Shown: one piece after another, positions 24,288-31,838 of the stretch
How the letters are laid out: every line of letters begins with the position of its first letter
Numbering within the stretch: position 1 is the stretch's first letter
Source: a virus
DNA: 33,782 bases
Virus record (IMG/VR): IMGVR_UViG_3300003885_000051
Coordinates: 1 to 33,782 of that record
Direction: 5' to 3' (one strand)
The notes under the pieces: model-generated
Databases searched by the model: none
Seen by the model: only the letters and a program-made list of their open reading frames with translations
Told to the model about the DNA's origin: nothing
Made by a program: the position numbers and the translations under genes

Positions 24288-24965
24288 CTATATTGTGTAA
24301 TGAAATCGGTTATTTGGTAGTGTAAATTGTGACGCTGAAATTCCTCTTATCGGAGCAACTTCTTTTACGTTAATAAAAACATTGCTTGTTACTGTTGCTA
24401 TATCAGAAACCCCTAATACAAGAAACGCTTTTAACTTAACATTGTCTTGTACTGAAATATTGCTATCTACACTGAATTTGTCGTTAGTTTTTAAACTGAC
24501 TAAGCTTGTTACTGTAGCTATAGCTCTTGCGTCTAAATCATTACCTACCGCCAACCCTATGCTACTTGTAGCTGAAATCAACCCTGACGCGCTTAGGTTT
24601 ACTTTTTCACTTAATGCGGCCTTCCCAAATACTGTCGCAAAATCTAGAACCGCCATTAATCGTCTATCTGATAAATCGGCTTGAATTGTTGCGCTTATTG
24701 TATCTGTTACGTTAAATGGTGCTTTTACGTTTAATGCTGCACTTGATATTACTGTTGCATTTGCCACAACATTTAATGCATTTCCGACCGAAAGCCCGAC
24801 GCTGCTTGTTGCGCTTGATAGTCCGGACACTGCTAACGAAATCGGTACAAATATCTCAACATTGCCCGTTACGCTAATATTATCATCAACCGCTAATGTT
24901 GAATCTATGGCTGTAGTTGGTATTGCTGGTCTTGAAAACCCGCTTAATCCTAGTCGAGTGGGCAT
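24288..24965 (-). CDS. Fibre-region protein of nine 20-residue repeats
   Basis: A 225-residue protein. After a 20-residue head (MPTRLGLSGFSRP...) residues 21-200 are nine consecutive 20-residue units without any insertion or deletion. A unit has a hydrophobic residue at position 4 (L/F/M) and a small one at 6 (V/A). Positions 10-12 read I-S-A/V or A-T-V, and 16 and 18 are hydrophobic. The last 25 residues (RGISASQFTLPNNRF...) are distinct. No Cys, Trp or Tyr occurs in the repeats. This suggests a beta-solenoid or extended fibrous rod, probably part of the fibre apparatus. I do not know a named family. Confidence 0.7.
   Translation of the reverse strand: MPTRLGLSGFSRPAIPTTAIDSTLAVDDNISVTGNVEIFVPISLAVSGLSSATSSVGLSVGNALNVVANATVISSAALNVKAPFNVTDTISATIQADLSDRRLMAVLDFATVFGKAALSEKVNLSASGLISATSSIGLAVGNDLDARAIATVTSLVSLKTNDKFSVDSNISVQDNVKLKAFLVLGVSDIATVTSNVFINVKEVAPIRGISASQFTLPNNRFHYTI
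24366..24905 (-). repeat. Nine tandem 60-bp coding repeats (diverged)
   Basis: The repeat region of the 225-residue protein: nine 60-bp units, diverged at DNA level but in perfect register as protein. From unit 2 onward I-S-type (S-S in unit 2) and A-T-V-type units alternate, giving a 40-residue super-repeat, and units 2-3 resemble units 6-7 (SGLSSATSSVGLSVGN versus SGLISATSSIGLAVGN). Confidence 0.75.
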
Positions 24966-24966
24966 T

Positions 24967-26124
24967 TTAGACTATCACAAATCTGTTTGTAGCAACCGGT
25001 ATTGACGTTAATGCTTTTATAGTTAAAGTGCCATTAGTATTTCCTAATATTTCTTTAGCTTCGTTAATAGCGGGTCCAGACTTAAATATAATCCAGCGAT
25101 CTTTTAATGAATTTGATGTAGCTGTTAAATTTGTAGGTATTACTGTCGAAGTTGGAATTCCGGTGCATGATCCAAAAACAACAGATTCAGTCGATTCTTG
25201 CAAATTTATGGCAGATTGATTGTTGTTATTAATGGCGCTTATGTTCGAGTCCATTCTACCACCTACCAACCCTATTGGTATACGGGATTGTATGTTTGAA
25301 GTGCCTGCCGGTAAATTTACAGCATCTAATTCAGATAATCTTAATTCTGTATTGATTGCGGCAGCGTCATCTAATCTTTTGATGGCTCCGGTGTAAGCTA
25401 ATGATAATGTTAAAATATCATTAAGCGCAATAACTCCGCTTGTTTCGACAAAAGTAACCGGTATCACCATCCACGTCGAATTATCTGTTATTGCTGCACT
25501 TACTATGAAATCTATAAAATTTAACCCATCTCCGTTTATTTGAAATGATACTGTATCACCTATCTCGAGATTTGTTATTGATATTGTTTCATTAGATCCA
25601 TTTACGCTGATTTGACTAATGTATAAATTTGTAATGTTTGCTAGTACTAGATTATCACCTTTAACTTTTCCTGCGCCTGGGTCTGTCGCTGTTACCGAAG
25701 TATCCCACTGGAATAAATTATTAACTGGAAAATCTTGTAATTCTGAAACTATTTTTGTATCAGTAACAAGAGAATCATTTACAGTTAACGCCCCTGTTAA
25801 AACAAAAACTAATCCAACCGTTTTTCCGTTTGTTTCTGCTGCGCTTATGTCAAACGCCCACTGTCCATTGCCTTTTGAAATTGGCGTAACATCTGCGATA
25901 GCTGCTTGATTACCGTTGTCAAGAGTATAGTAGCCAACTGGAATTCCGGTATTTACATCACTACCGTCGCTTGAGTTTCGCATGTGGAACTTATACCCGG
26001 CTATAGCTGTGTTTCTTTTATACCCCATTTGATTAACCTTATTTAATTTATCTATAAGAAATTTTCTTGCGAGAACATTAACGCCATAAACGCCTGTTCC
26101 GTACGCTTCGACTCCGTAACTCAT
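24967..26124 (-). CDS. Fibre-type virion protein
   Basis: A 385-residue beta-rich protein. The N-terminus MSYGVEAYGTGVYG is a Gly/Tyr-rich peptide common in phage proteins of fibre regions. The middle (about 100-250) has Ser/Thr-rich beta segments. At 275-305, LPAGTSNIQSRIPIGLVGGR and MDSNISAI form a pattern also familiar from phage tail and fibre proteins. It is transcribed after a separate fibre gene and before the 20-residue-repeat gene. Probable role: a shaft or joining part of a side fibre. Low sequence conservation makes the exact role uncertain. Confidence 0.6.
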   Translation of the reverse strand: MSYGVEAYGTGVYGVNVLARKFLIDKLNKVNQMGYKRNTAIAGYKFHMRNSSDGSDVNTGIPVGYYTLDNGNQAAIADVTPISKGNGQWAFDISAAETNGKTVGLVFVLTGALTVNDSLVTDTKIVSELQDFPVNNLFQWDTSVTATDPGAGKVKGDNLVLANITNLYISQISVNGSNETISITNLEIGDTVSFQINGDGLNFIDFIVSAAITDNSTWMVIPVTFVETSGVIALNDILTLSLAYTGAIKRLDDAAAINTELRLSELDAVNLPAGTSNIQSRIPIGLVGGRMDSNISAINNNNQSAINLQESTESVVFGSCTGIPTSTVIPTNLTATSNSLKDRWIIFKSGPAINEAKEILGNTNGTLTIKALTSIPVATNRFVIV

Positions 26125-26125
26125 T

Positions 26126-26977
26126 TTAGGGCCACATTACTAACGAGCCGTTATTTTGCCCGGTTATCGGATTCGGTACTGTGGGTAATGTCGTCCAGCC
26201 ACCTGCAAGCACTTCATACAATAAATATGCCCTTCCTACGGCAGAATTGTAACCTAATGGCGTATGTAATACAGCGTCAACATTTAAACGCCTCATTGAT
26301 AGCGTTGCGCTGGAGCTTGCAACTGCAGTGTAATAATATCCTGATGGCAAAACTAAAGTCGGGGATATTAAAGCAGTATCAACTACCCCTGCTACGCCGA
26401 CCGGTAAATCTAATTCAATTAATTTTGCACCCATTGACGCGTTTGGAGCCATTGCATAAATAGCTATTTTTGTGGTTGGAGCTGCTGCGTCTGCTATAAC
26501 TACCCGCATTGTTAACCTTGTTATTCTCGTTTGTTGCGCAAGATACATCGGAGTATAGATACATCTATTTGCTGCATTCACACCATCACTGATTAATGCT
26601 ACGTTAAAGTTGTCTGGGTAATTGCGATAATTTACAGGGTCAAGCATATAACCTGGTAGTGGCGGTTTATTACTTGCGTCTGGAGATACTGAAATTGTAG
26701 ACGTGCCTACAAGCGTGATCGGAGTCGGATTTATAGCATTTGATACACCTGCTACCAAAGTCTCAACTATATAATCCCTAGTTAATGTATCTGCAGTGGC
26801 ATCATAAACACCGAATCCACTTTCACGATTATTGCCGTTGCGTAGCTCATACTTAACTGTCATACCAGTGATATATATAGCATTAAATCTTCGTCTGTCT
26901 GCAGAAGTCACGCCCGATAATGTTACTGCGCCAACTCCTGTTGTAACAGTATTTTCGCTTATCCAATTTGCTCGCAT
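26126..26977 (-). CDS. Fibre/adaptor protein with phage N-terminal fibre domain
   Basis: A 283-residue protein. Residues 4-90 follow a frequent phage fibre N-terminal pattern: NWISENTVTTGVGAVTLSGV, then VKYELRNGNNRESGFGVYDA and DTLTRDYIVETL. The C-terminal half (from about 135) is a beta-sandwich-like region, LAQQTRITRLTMRVVIADAA followed by ELDLPVGVAGVVDTALI, which could be a carbohydrate-binding or trimerising domain. It follows the tailspike gene by 4 nt and precedes the 385-residue gene by 1 nt, so the three genes are likely co-translated. Confidence 0.65.
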   Translation of the reverse strand: MRANWISENTVTTGVGAVTLSGVTSADRRRFNAIYITGMTVKYELRNGNNRESGFGVYDATADTLTRDYIVETLVAGVSNAINPTPITLVGTSTISVSPDASNKPPLPGYMLDPVNYRNYPDNFNVALISDGVNAANRCIYTPMYLAQQTRITRLTMRVVIADAAAPTTKIAIYAMAPNASMGAKLIELDLPVGVAGVVDTALISPTLVLPSGYYYTAVASSSATLSMRRLNVDAVLHTPLGYNSAVGRAYLLYEVLAGGWTTLPTVPNPITGQNNGSLVMWP

Positions 26978-26981
26978 TTAT

Positions 26982-28874
26982 TTATTTCCTGAAATTACAG
27001 CCACTATTCAGACTGTATTTGTTATTTATTATACCACTTTTCATTCTTGCTATTTGAATATTAAGTGAAAACTGATATGCACCCATATCTGGGTTACTGC
27101 CTCTGCTTTTATTATTAAAATCAGTTTGGCTAGATAATGTAGGATGACCTAATCCGATTGCGGGTGAGCCAGCTTGCAAACTTAAATCAGGTGTTATTGG
27201 GTTAGCGTTTGCAGGATCAACATATAACGGGTCTTGACCTTCAATTGAATTAACGTCAAATCTATTACCGCTGGCTGTTTGCCATGCTGCTAGATTTCCG
27301 CGTGTAGATTCCCAGTTAAATTGAGCTGCATTTGGCGCATAAGCTAAATTATTATCGATGTTTGCGTATGCATTGTTATCAGTTATAGTCAGAACGCATT
27401 GAAACATATCAAAATTACTAGCTCCCGTATAATGCGCTATGTTTGATACGCAATTAAATCCGGTACCGAATTCTAGTCTAAATGCTCTACGTAAATTACT
27501 ACCGAATAATGAACAATTTTTAATTGATATATTTTGGTTTTCTCGGCCTTGTGGGCCCGCTATTCCTGCCGCCCTGCATTCAATAGTAGCAACACTTGTG
27601 AATGCAGTTTGATTATTAATGATAACAATATTTTCGATTGTTCCACCGACCCATCCGGCAAGATCAATATCTCTATTGCCAGTGTTTATTATTTTTAATC
27701 TGCGTAATTTTGTATTAACATATTCTTCTGCGTAATCAGTATAGCCCGGTGCAATTGACATTCCCCACGAACCGCTTGTGCATTTTCCAATATCTTCATA
27801 AATCAAAGTATCTTCTACTGTTAAATTATGCGTGACTCCGTGTGTTGAAAATGATGAACCTGCAGCTTCTCCTGCAGCGTTTAAAGCTGATTGATACAAA
27901 TTGCAAAACTTAACAGTTGTATCAATCATGTCAGCTCTATTGCTAAAGTAGATATTGTGATTAAATTGATTACTGCCGTTTCCATTATTATGACCATTGT
28001 TGATAAATATAACATTATCAAAAACAGAATTTGAAAACATACCTAAAACACCTTGCCCCCAGTTGTTTTGTATTGTGCAATTTTTTACGTTGATATATGT
28101 TTGTGGGCCTAAATCACCGTTTGGGTTTATTCCTATTCTATATCCATCGATTATTAAATTTTCAAATAGAAATGTGTCTCGTGTGTTTGAAGCTAAAAAG
28201 AAACAGCCTGGTACGCCTAACCCTGGTGTTCCTGTAAATTTGTAGCTGATATCTAAGAACTGTACGCCTTCAAGATGCGCGCCGTTATCGAAAGTATGCT
28301 GTCTGTTAGAATTTGCACCATTATCAGTATAAGTACAATATGGTTTTGCATCAATAGCGGGTGCGTTTGCTCCTGTTTCAATATATTCTCTTACTGTAAT
28401 TAATGCACCATCGAATCTTAATTTATCGTTAGTTGTTGCGCTTGCTGCAGAACCCGTATTTTCTGCCCACGATACTGTGAATGGGCCAACATCACTGACC
28501 GCTGTTAATTGTACGTAGCCGTTGAACTCTGCTTCGTTTGCACCAATAAATGTTACAAAGTCATTGGCTTCTAAATTCGTGCGCTTGCTTAATGTCGCTG
28601 TTAGAGTAGTTCCTGAACGTGTTATGCTTGTTACTACAGAATGAGAATTTAAGTTTGTCATTCTTGCAAACGGGCCTTGCGTCCAAGCGTAACCTCTTGC
28701 AAAATATAAATTTGTTCCGGCTGGTAATGAATTCCACATCGTAGAAACTACGTTTTGATAGGTGCGCTTTGCAGTTGCAGGCGTGAACCCGTCATTTAAA
28801 TCATTACCCGGCGTTGTTCCTGCGCTGGCTCCCGCCTCAGTATCCCTAAAATAATAAGGTTGAGCTGTACTCAC
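26982..28874 (-). CDS. Tailspike, right-handed parallel beta-helix (putative depolymerase)
   Basis: A 630-residue protein. After an N-terminal part (residues 1-75, PYYFRDTEAGASAGTTPGND) a beta module (about 80-155: SITRSGTTLTATLSK, GANEAEFNGYVQL) is inserted. Residues about 180-530 are beta-helix rungs rich in N/I/V with recurring I-x-N-C and I-I-x-N-N stacks (INVKNCTIQNNWGQGV, NISIKNCSLFGS). The end, PDLSLQAGSPAIGLGHPTLS followed by NPDMGAYQF, is the classic end of pectate-lyase-like helices. Such spikes bind and often cut surface polysaccharide. Catalytic residues cannot be named from sequence alone. Its ATG overlaps the stop of the coiled-coil gene by 1 nt. Confidence 0.8.
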   Translation of the reverse strand: MSTAQPYYFRDTEAGASAGTTPGNDLNDGFTPATAKRTYQNVVSTMWNSLPAGTNLYFARGYAWTQGPFARMTNLNSHSVVTSITRSGTTLTATLSKRTNLEANDFVTFIGANEAEFNGYVQLTAVSDVGPFTVSWAENTGSAASATTNDKLRFDGALITVREYIETGANAPAIDAKPYCTYTDNGANSNRQHTFDNGAHLEGVQFLDISYKFTGTPGLGVPGCFFLASNTRDTFLFENLIIDGYRIGINPNGDLGPQTYINVKNCTIQNNWGQGVLGMFSNSVFDNVIFINNGHNNGNGSNQFNHNIYFSNRADMIDTTVKFCNLYQSALNAAGEAAGSSFSTHGVTHNLTVEDTLIYEDIGKCTSGSWGMSIAPGYTDYAEEYVNTKLRRLKIINTGNRDIDLAGWVGGTIENIVIINNQTAFTSVATIECRAAGIAGPQGRENQNISIKNCSLFGSNLRRAFRLEFGTGFNCVSNIAHYTGASNFDMFQCVLTITDNNAYANIDNNLAYAPNAAQFNWESTRGNLAAWQTASGNRFDVNSIEGQDPLYVDPANANPITPDLSLQAGSPAIGLGHPTLSSQTDFNNKSRGSNPDMGAYQFSLNIQIARMKSGIINNKYSLNSGCNFRK

Positions 28875-29170
28875 TATTTAAAACCTTTTTTATTTATTAA
28901 GTTCTTTAGGTTGTCCATCTTTCTGAGTCCCGCCGATAACGCTTTTTGATGCACGTAATTTTTTGTTTTAAGTTCCCCAGTATCTTCAAGTAATGCATGA
29001 TTACTATTTATTAATTTCTGCAGTAAAATTTCAGATTGTGAAAATGCAGTCAATAACTGTTGTTGCTGCATAACTACTTGCATTAACATAGATTCAAAAT
29101 CAGTTAATTGCTTGCCGTTAAATGTTGGGTTTTTCTTTCGCGGGTTTTGCTTGAATTTGATAACGCTCAT
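28874..29170 (-). CDS. Hypothetical coiled-coil protein
   Basis: A 98-residue protein, first gene after the candidate late promoter. Residues 1-22 are basic; 23-90 form heptad-like helices (FESMLMQVVMQQQQLLTAFS, ILLQKLINSNHALLED). No membrane segment. Position just before the tailspike suggests a spike-associated or assembly protein, but no family was recognised. Confidence 0.6.
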   Translation of the reverse strand: MSVIKFKQNPRKKNPTFNGKQLTDFESMLMQVVMQQQQLLTAFSQSEILLQKLINSNHALLEDTGELKTKNYVHQKALSAGLRKMDNLKNLINKKGFK

Positions 29171-29189
29171 GCAATTATATTTGTCCCGT

Positions 29190-29218
29190 ATATTAAAAAT
29201 ACGGCGTTAGCCGGTCAA
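29190..29218 (-). promoter_or_regulatory. Candidate late sigma70-type promoter
   Basis: In the 105-nt spacer between the regulator gene and the late block, the minus strand reads TTGACC at 29213-29218, a 17-nt spacer, and TAATAT at 29190-29195. Downstream are the coiled-coil and tailspike genes. Two small inverted repeats overlap it: CCGTAT/ATACGG (29186-29191 with 29199-29204) and CGGC/GCCG (29202-29205 with 29210-29213). These could be an operator or a weak terminator. Confidence 0.35.
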
Positions 29219-29275
29219 AAGGTGAGTTTTAAGGTAGAAATGAATATGTGTTACGTCTTGCGACTCTATACTAAT

Positions 29276-29704
29276 TTAGATTAAATTCGTTAAAAAATCA
29301 AACGTTTTTGCTAGTTTATTTGATTTATTTTTAGTGTCGATGAATTTCTTTAATTTCTTGTCAATGATCTTTAAATTGTATCTTACCGTACTTTCTGAAC
29401 AAATTATCTTTTTCGAGATTCTTACATTAGAGTATTCTAATACATGTTTGTCATAAAATGTTGTTCTTTGCTTGTCACTCAGTTCGCGGTAGCCTTGATC
29501 TAAGTAGAGTACGAATTTAGCTGGCGGGAAGTAAGACGGGACGCTTGGGCTTACTTGCTGTGTTCCTATACTGCCAGCGAAAGCTTTTTGTTCAGTTGTT
29601 TGATTTGGATGGCATAAGCCTGGGATGTTCTCAAGATCACAGGCTTGACGGTACCGCCAGTCGATCCAGGCTGCTAATGTTTCTTTGTATTTGTTTTGTC
29701 TCAT
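29276..29704 (-). CDS. HTH protein, probable late-gene regulator (antiterminator Q / ArpU-RinA-like)
   Basis: A 142-residue protein. The N-terminus AAWIDWRYRQACDLE is basic/aromatic. Near residues 71-93 is GYRELSDKQRTTFYDKHVLE, a sigma-region-4-like helix start, followed by an HTH VRISKKIICSESTVRYNLKI (94-113) and a Lys-rich end. The last gene before the structural block in phages of this plan is often the late transcription activator or antiterminator. Both the sequence and the position fit, but no specific family is proven. Its ATG overlaps the stop of the PD-(D/E)XK-like gene (ATGA). Confidence 0.6.
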   Translation of the reverse strand: MRQNKYKETLAAWIDWRYRQACDLENIPGLCHPNQTTEQKAFAGSIGTQQVSPSVPSYFPPAKFVLYLDQGYRELSDKQRTTFYDKHVLEYSNVRISKKIICSESTVRYNLKIIDKKLKKFIDTKNKSNKLAKTFDFLTNLI

Positions 29705-30225
29705 TTTTGACTACTCCAGTAACGATAAGCCATTTTTCTACCAACACTCCTTGTTTCTTTATCGCTAACTTTATTTGAATTTAATTTTTTAGCTTTTATT
29801 ACTTCATTTACTATATGTAATTTATTTGAATTTACTGAATATGTATAAAGTCCAGCGTAATCCGGGATAGTGCATATTTCAGCCAATTCCTCTGGCATGA
29901 AAAATGAAAAATAATTGCAATGGTATTTACCTTCTTTTATTTGATCGTGCTTTAGCTCGTCTACACTAGTGTAACGCCTCAAAATATCAGCGGGTCGTAC
30001 TTTTTTAAAATCTGCTAAATAATCACTTTTAGATATTTTTATCTCTATTTCGTCGCTATAACCACTCGATCTTATTCCGTACAAATCCATCTCGGTTGAA
30101 CTATCTAGTAAAATATTTGGTGCTAATATTTCATATCGACTAAACGTGTGCCGATAAAATTCAAGCTGCATAAGCTTTACTAGCTTATTCGGTGACAATA
30201 TTTCATTGCACTTTGTTATTATCAT
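29701..30225 (-). CDS. PD-(D/E)XK nuclease-like protein (MmcB-like)
   Basis: A 174-residue protein from the ATG at 30225, 1 nt after the methyltransferase-like stop (30227-30229). A longer in-frame start at 30306 would overlap that gene by 80 nt and is rejected. A nuclease-like core is seen: STEMDLYGIRSSGYSDEIEI (residues 43-62) followed by KISKSDYLADF, with D47 and E61-x-K63 as the likely metal-binding set. This pattern occurs in phage proteins annotated as MmcB-like or PDDEXK. A role in DNA processing is inferred; no partner is seen. The C-terminus is basic. Confidence 0.7.
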   Translation of the reverse strand: MIITKCNEILSPNKLVKLMQLEFYRHTFSRYEILAPNILLDSSTEMDLYGIRSSGYSDEIEIKISKSDYLADFKKVRPADILRRYTSVDELKHDQIKEGKYHCNYFSFFMPEELAEICTIPDYAGLYTYSVNSNKLHIVNEVIKAKKLNSNKVSDKETRSVGRKMAYRYWSSQK

Positions 30226-30226
30226 T

Positions 30227-30835
30227 TTATCTAGACCACTGTTTAGCCATGGCTTTTGCGATTCCAGGGAATGTCTCTGATCGCTCCGCACCTTTACCAC
30301 CACCAAACCAATGAGTTTTAGTATATTTGTTTCCGTTGCTTGATGTTATAAATTCAGGCTCAACCCATGTTTTTTTATTAAACATATCATCTTGCGGGTA
30401 ATGTTCTAGTTTTGGTAAATTCTTTAACCATAAGCATGTTGTTTTTTGCTCTGGATCCCCAAAATAAAAAGGCTGGATTATTTGGCTTGGAGTTTTATAA
30501 AGCGTACTCATTATGCATACAGGGTTTTCAATTGAGATTTTATCGCTATTCGCATTTACACATTTCATAAAAAAATCTATCCCTTTTTGCTGTCTACCAT
30601 CTGCTATTTTTTTAGGGAAATGCCTACTGCCGCTAACGGCTATATCGGTGCAGGGTGGAAAAGCAATAATCATATCCCATCTCTCTAATAGTAGCGGAGT
30701 AACATCTTGTTGTAAGTGCCATTCCGGATGATCGCCTGTTGTTTTTTTAATATCACACGAGTAAGCTTCATGCCCTAGCTTTCTAAACTCAGTTGTTACT
30801 ATTTGAGTCACTTCACACGGAATTAAAATTTTCAT
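30227..30835 (-). CDS. DNA cytosine methyltransferase-like protein
   Basis: A 202-residue phage protein of the small cytosine-C5 methyltransferase-like family. MKILIPCEVTQIVTTEFRKL corresponds to the SAM-binding start, WDMIIAFPPCTDIAVSG carries the P-P-C motif (C62 as candidate nucleophile), and ISIENPVCIMSTLYKTPSQI (residues 101-120) the E-N-P motif. FGDPEQKTTCLWLKNLPKL is also typical. Many such small phage proteins lack a clear target recognition domain, so activity is uncertain. A role could be protection of phage DNA from host restriction. It is closely followed by the PD-(D/E)XK-like gene. Confidence 0.8.
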   Translation of the reverse strand: MKILIPCEVTQIVTTEFRKLGHEAYSCDIKKTTGDHPEWHLQQDVTPLLLERWDMIIAFPPCTDIAVSGSRHFPKKIADGRQQKGIDFFMKCVNANSDKISIENPVCIMSTLYKTPSQIIQPFYFGDPEQKTTCLWLKNLPKLEHYPQDDMFNKKTWVEPEFITSSNGNKYTKTHWFGGGKGAERSETFPGIAKAMAKQWSR

Positions 30836-30857
30836 ATCACCATAAGTTAATTATTTT

Positions 30858-31025
30858 TCACTGAAAATTTGTTTCGTGTTCGTCTTGGCCTGGATCTTCA
30901 CCGAATCTGACAAATAAATAACATGATAATGCGTATAGAACGCCGATTATTGCGACCGCTATTAGCACTTTATCATTAAACGATAATGCATAAATAGCTT
31001 CAAGTATTTTTTCTAATATTGTCAT
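30858..31025 (-). CDS. Small one-pass membrane protein
   Basis: A 55-residue ORF starting MTILEKILEAIYALSFNDK, with a membrane segment VLIAVAIIGVLYALSCYLFV (about residues 20-39) and an acidic end (GEDPGQDEHETNFQ). A GAGG ribosome-binding site lies about 9 nt upstream. Size and topology allow a holin-like or antiholin role, but there is no neighbouring lysis gene; a membrane modulator is equally possible. Confidence 0.65.
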   Translation of the reverse strand: MTILEKILEAIYALSFNDKVLIAVAIIGVLYALSCYLFVRFGEDPGQDEHETNFQ

Positions 31026-31039
31026 AGTATTTAACCTCG

Positions 31040-31207
31040 TTAATAATCTTCGTCTGCTATGCTATAAAGTGCTTCATAAGCTTTTAATAATTCCGGATTT
31101 TGTTCTTTTAGTAAGTTATACGATTCTTCTCTTTCGTCAAAAAAATACGCTGATAGATTTAATGAATTAAGTATTAAGTCTGCTTGTTCCGGCGTTAAAA
31201 TATTCAT
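31040..31207 (-). CDS. Hypothetical 55-residue protein
   Basis: A small acidic ORF starting MNILTPEQADLILNSLNLSA and ending YSIADEDY, with an AAAGG ribosome-binding site 8 nt before the ATG. Helical prediction throughout. Not recognised. It stands 14 nt before the small membrane-protein gene. Confidence 0.6.
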   Translation of the reverse strand: MNILTPEQADLILNSLNLSAYFFDEREESYNLLKEQNPELLKAYEALYSIADEDY

Positions 31208-31209
31208 AA

Positions 31210-31440
31210 TTACCTTTCTGCGTTTTTGTAACCATAGCCAGCAGCTAAGCCGCCGACCCTGCCATATTTTAATAATCCGTTATCACTCATTCTTCTGCAT
31301 TCTTGCCCGATTCTTGACTCAAGATTTGTTATTGAAGATAATTCAGTTAACTTACTTATGGCAATGTATTTATATTTTGCTGTAATTGTGTTTTTAAGTA
31401 TCTCAGCTTCTAAGGTCATTTTGATTAATTTAAATATCAT
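31210..31440 (-). CDS. Small winged-helix-like protein
   Basis: A 76-residue protein. ITNLESRIGQECRRMSDNGL (residues 37-56) followed by LKYGRVGGLAAGYGYK resembles the recognition helix and wing of a small winged-helix DNA-binding protein (similar to phage proteins with R-x-x-Q-C-R-R-x-x-x-x-G-L). A regulatory role is plausible. The ribosome-binding site is GGGG upstream of the ATG. Confidence 0.5.
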   Translation of the reverse strand: MIFKLIKMTLEAEILKNTITAKYKYIAISKLTELSSITNLESRIGQECRRMSDNGLLKYGRVGGLAAGYGYKNAER

Positions 31441-31481
31441 TTTGTTACCCCGTTATATCTTCGATTAACTTCTCTAATGCA

Positions 31482-31838
31482 TTAGATGTTTATTGAAAAT
31501 TCCATTATTATCATTTCTGCATCTTCTACGCTTCGCGCTATACCAGCTATGCCACCTGATTCATCAACATATTTAAGGAATTCAAGCTGTTCTTTAGTAG
31601 CTTTTCCTGTCGCTGATTTAACCTCAATAGCAAAAAATATTCCGTTGGTTGTCATTCCAATTAAATCAGCCATACCATCGTGATTCTCGCATTTTTTGTT
31701 TTCTCTAAACCATTTTCCTATATGGTAGAATACTGGCCCACGCTTCATAGTTCCGGTCGTTACTACAGAGTAGAACGCTACTATCTGGTTTTTTTGCAGC
31801 ATCTTACAAATATCTTTCTGAATATCTCGTTCATGCAT
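31482..31838 (-). CDS. VRR-NUC domain nuclease
   Basis: A 118-residue protein starting MHERDIQKDICKMLQKNQIV, with the ATG overlapping the stop of the HNH-like gene (TAATG at 31836-31840); a start 9 codons upstream (31865) would overlap that gene in another frame and is not preferred. Catalytic-type residues are E3, D58 in GMADLIG, and E72-x-K74 in FFAIEVKSATGKATKEQLEF, plus Q84. These are the VRR-NUC (Holliday-junction resolvase-like) signature of phage genes in nin-like regions. Likely role: structure-specific DNA cleavage during recombination or before packaging. Confidence 0.85.
   Translation of the reverse strand: MHERDIQKDICKMLQKNQIVAFYSVVTTGTMKRGPVFYHIGKWFRENKKCENHDGMADLIGMTTNGIFFAIEVKSATGKATKEQLEFLKYVDESGGIAGIARSVEDAEMIIMEFSINI

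Noticed and set aside
24366-24905. CRISPR array or non-coding satellite for the 60-bp period
   Set aside because: The units are diverged, have no spacers, and keep the reading frame; the period is a protein repeat.
30226-30306. Longer start (30306) for the PD-(D/E)XK-like gene
   Set aside because: It would overlap the methyltransferase-like gene by 80 nt in another frame, while the ATG at 30225 fits the compact gene layout.
31441-31481. Short open stretch reading NALEKLIEDITG before the winged-helix-like gene
   Set aside because: Only about 14 codons are open, with no start codon in frame; too little to call a gene remnant.
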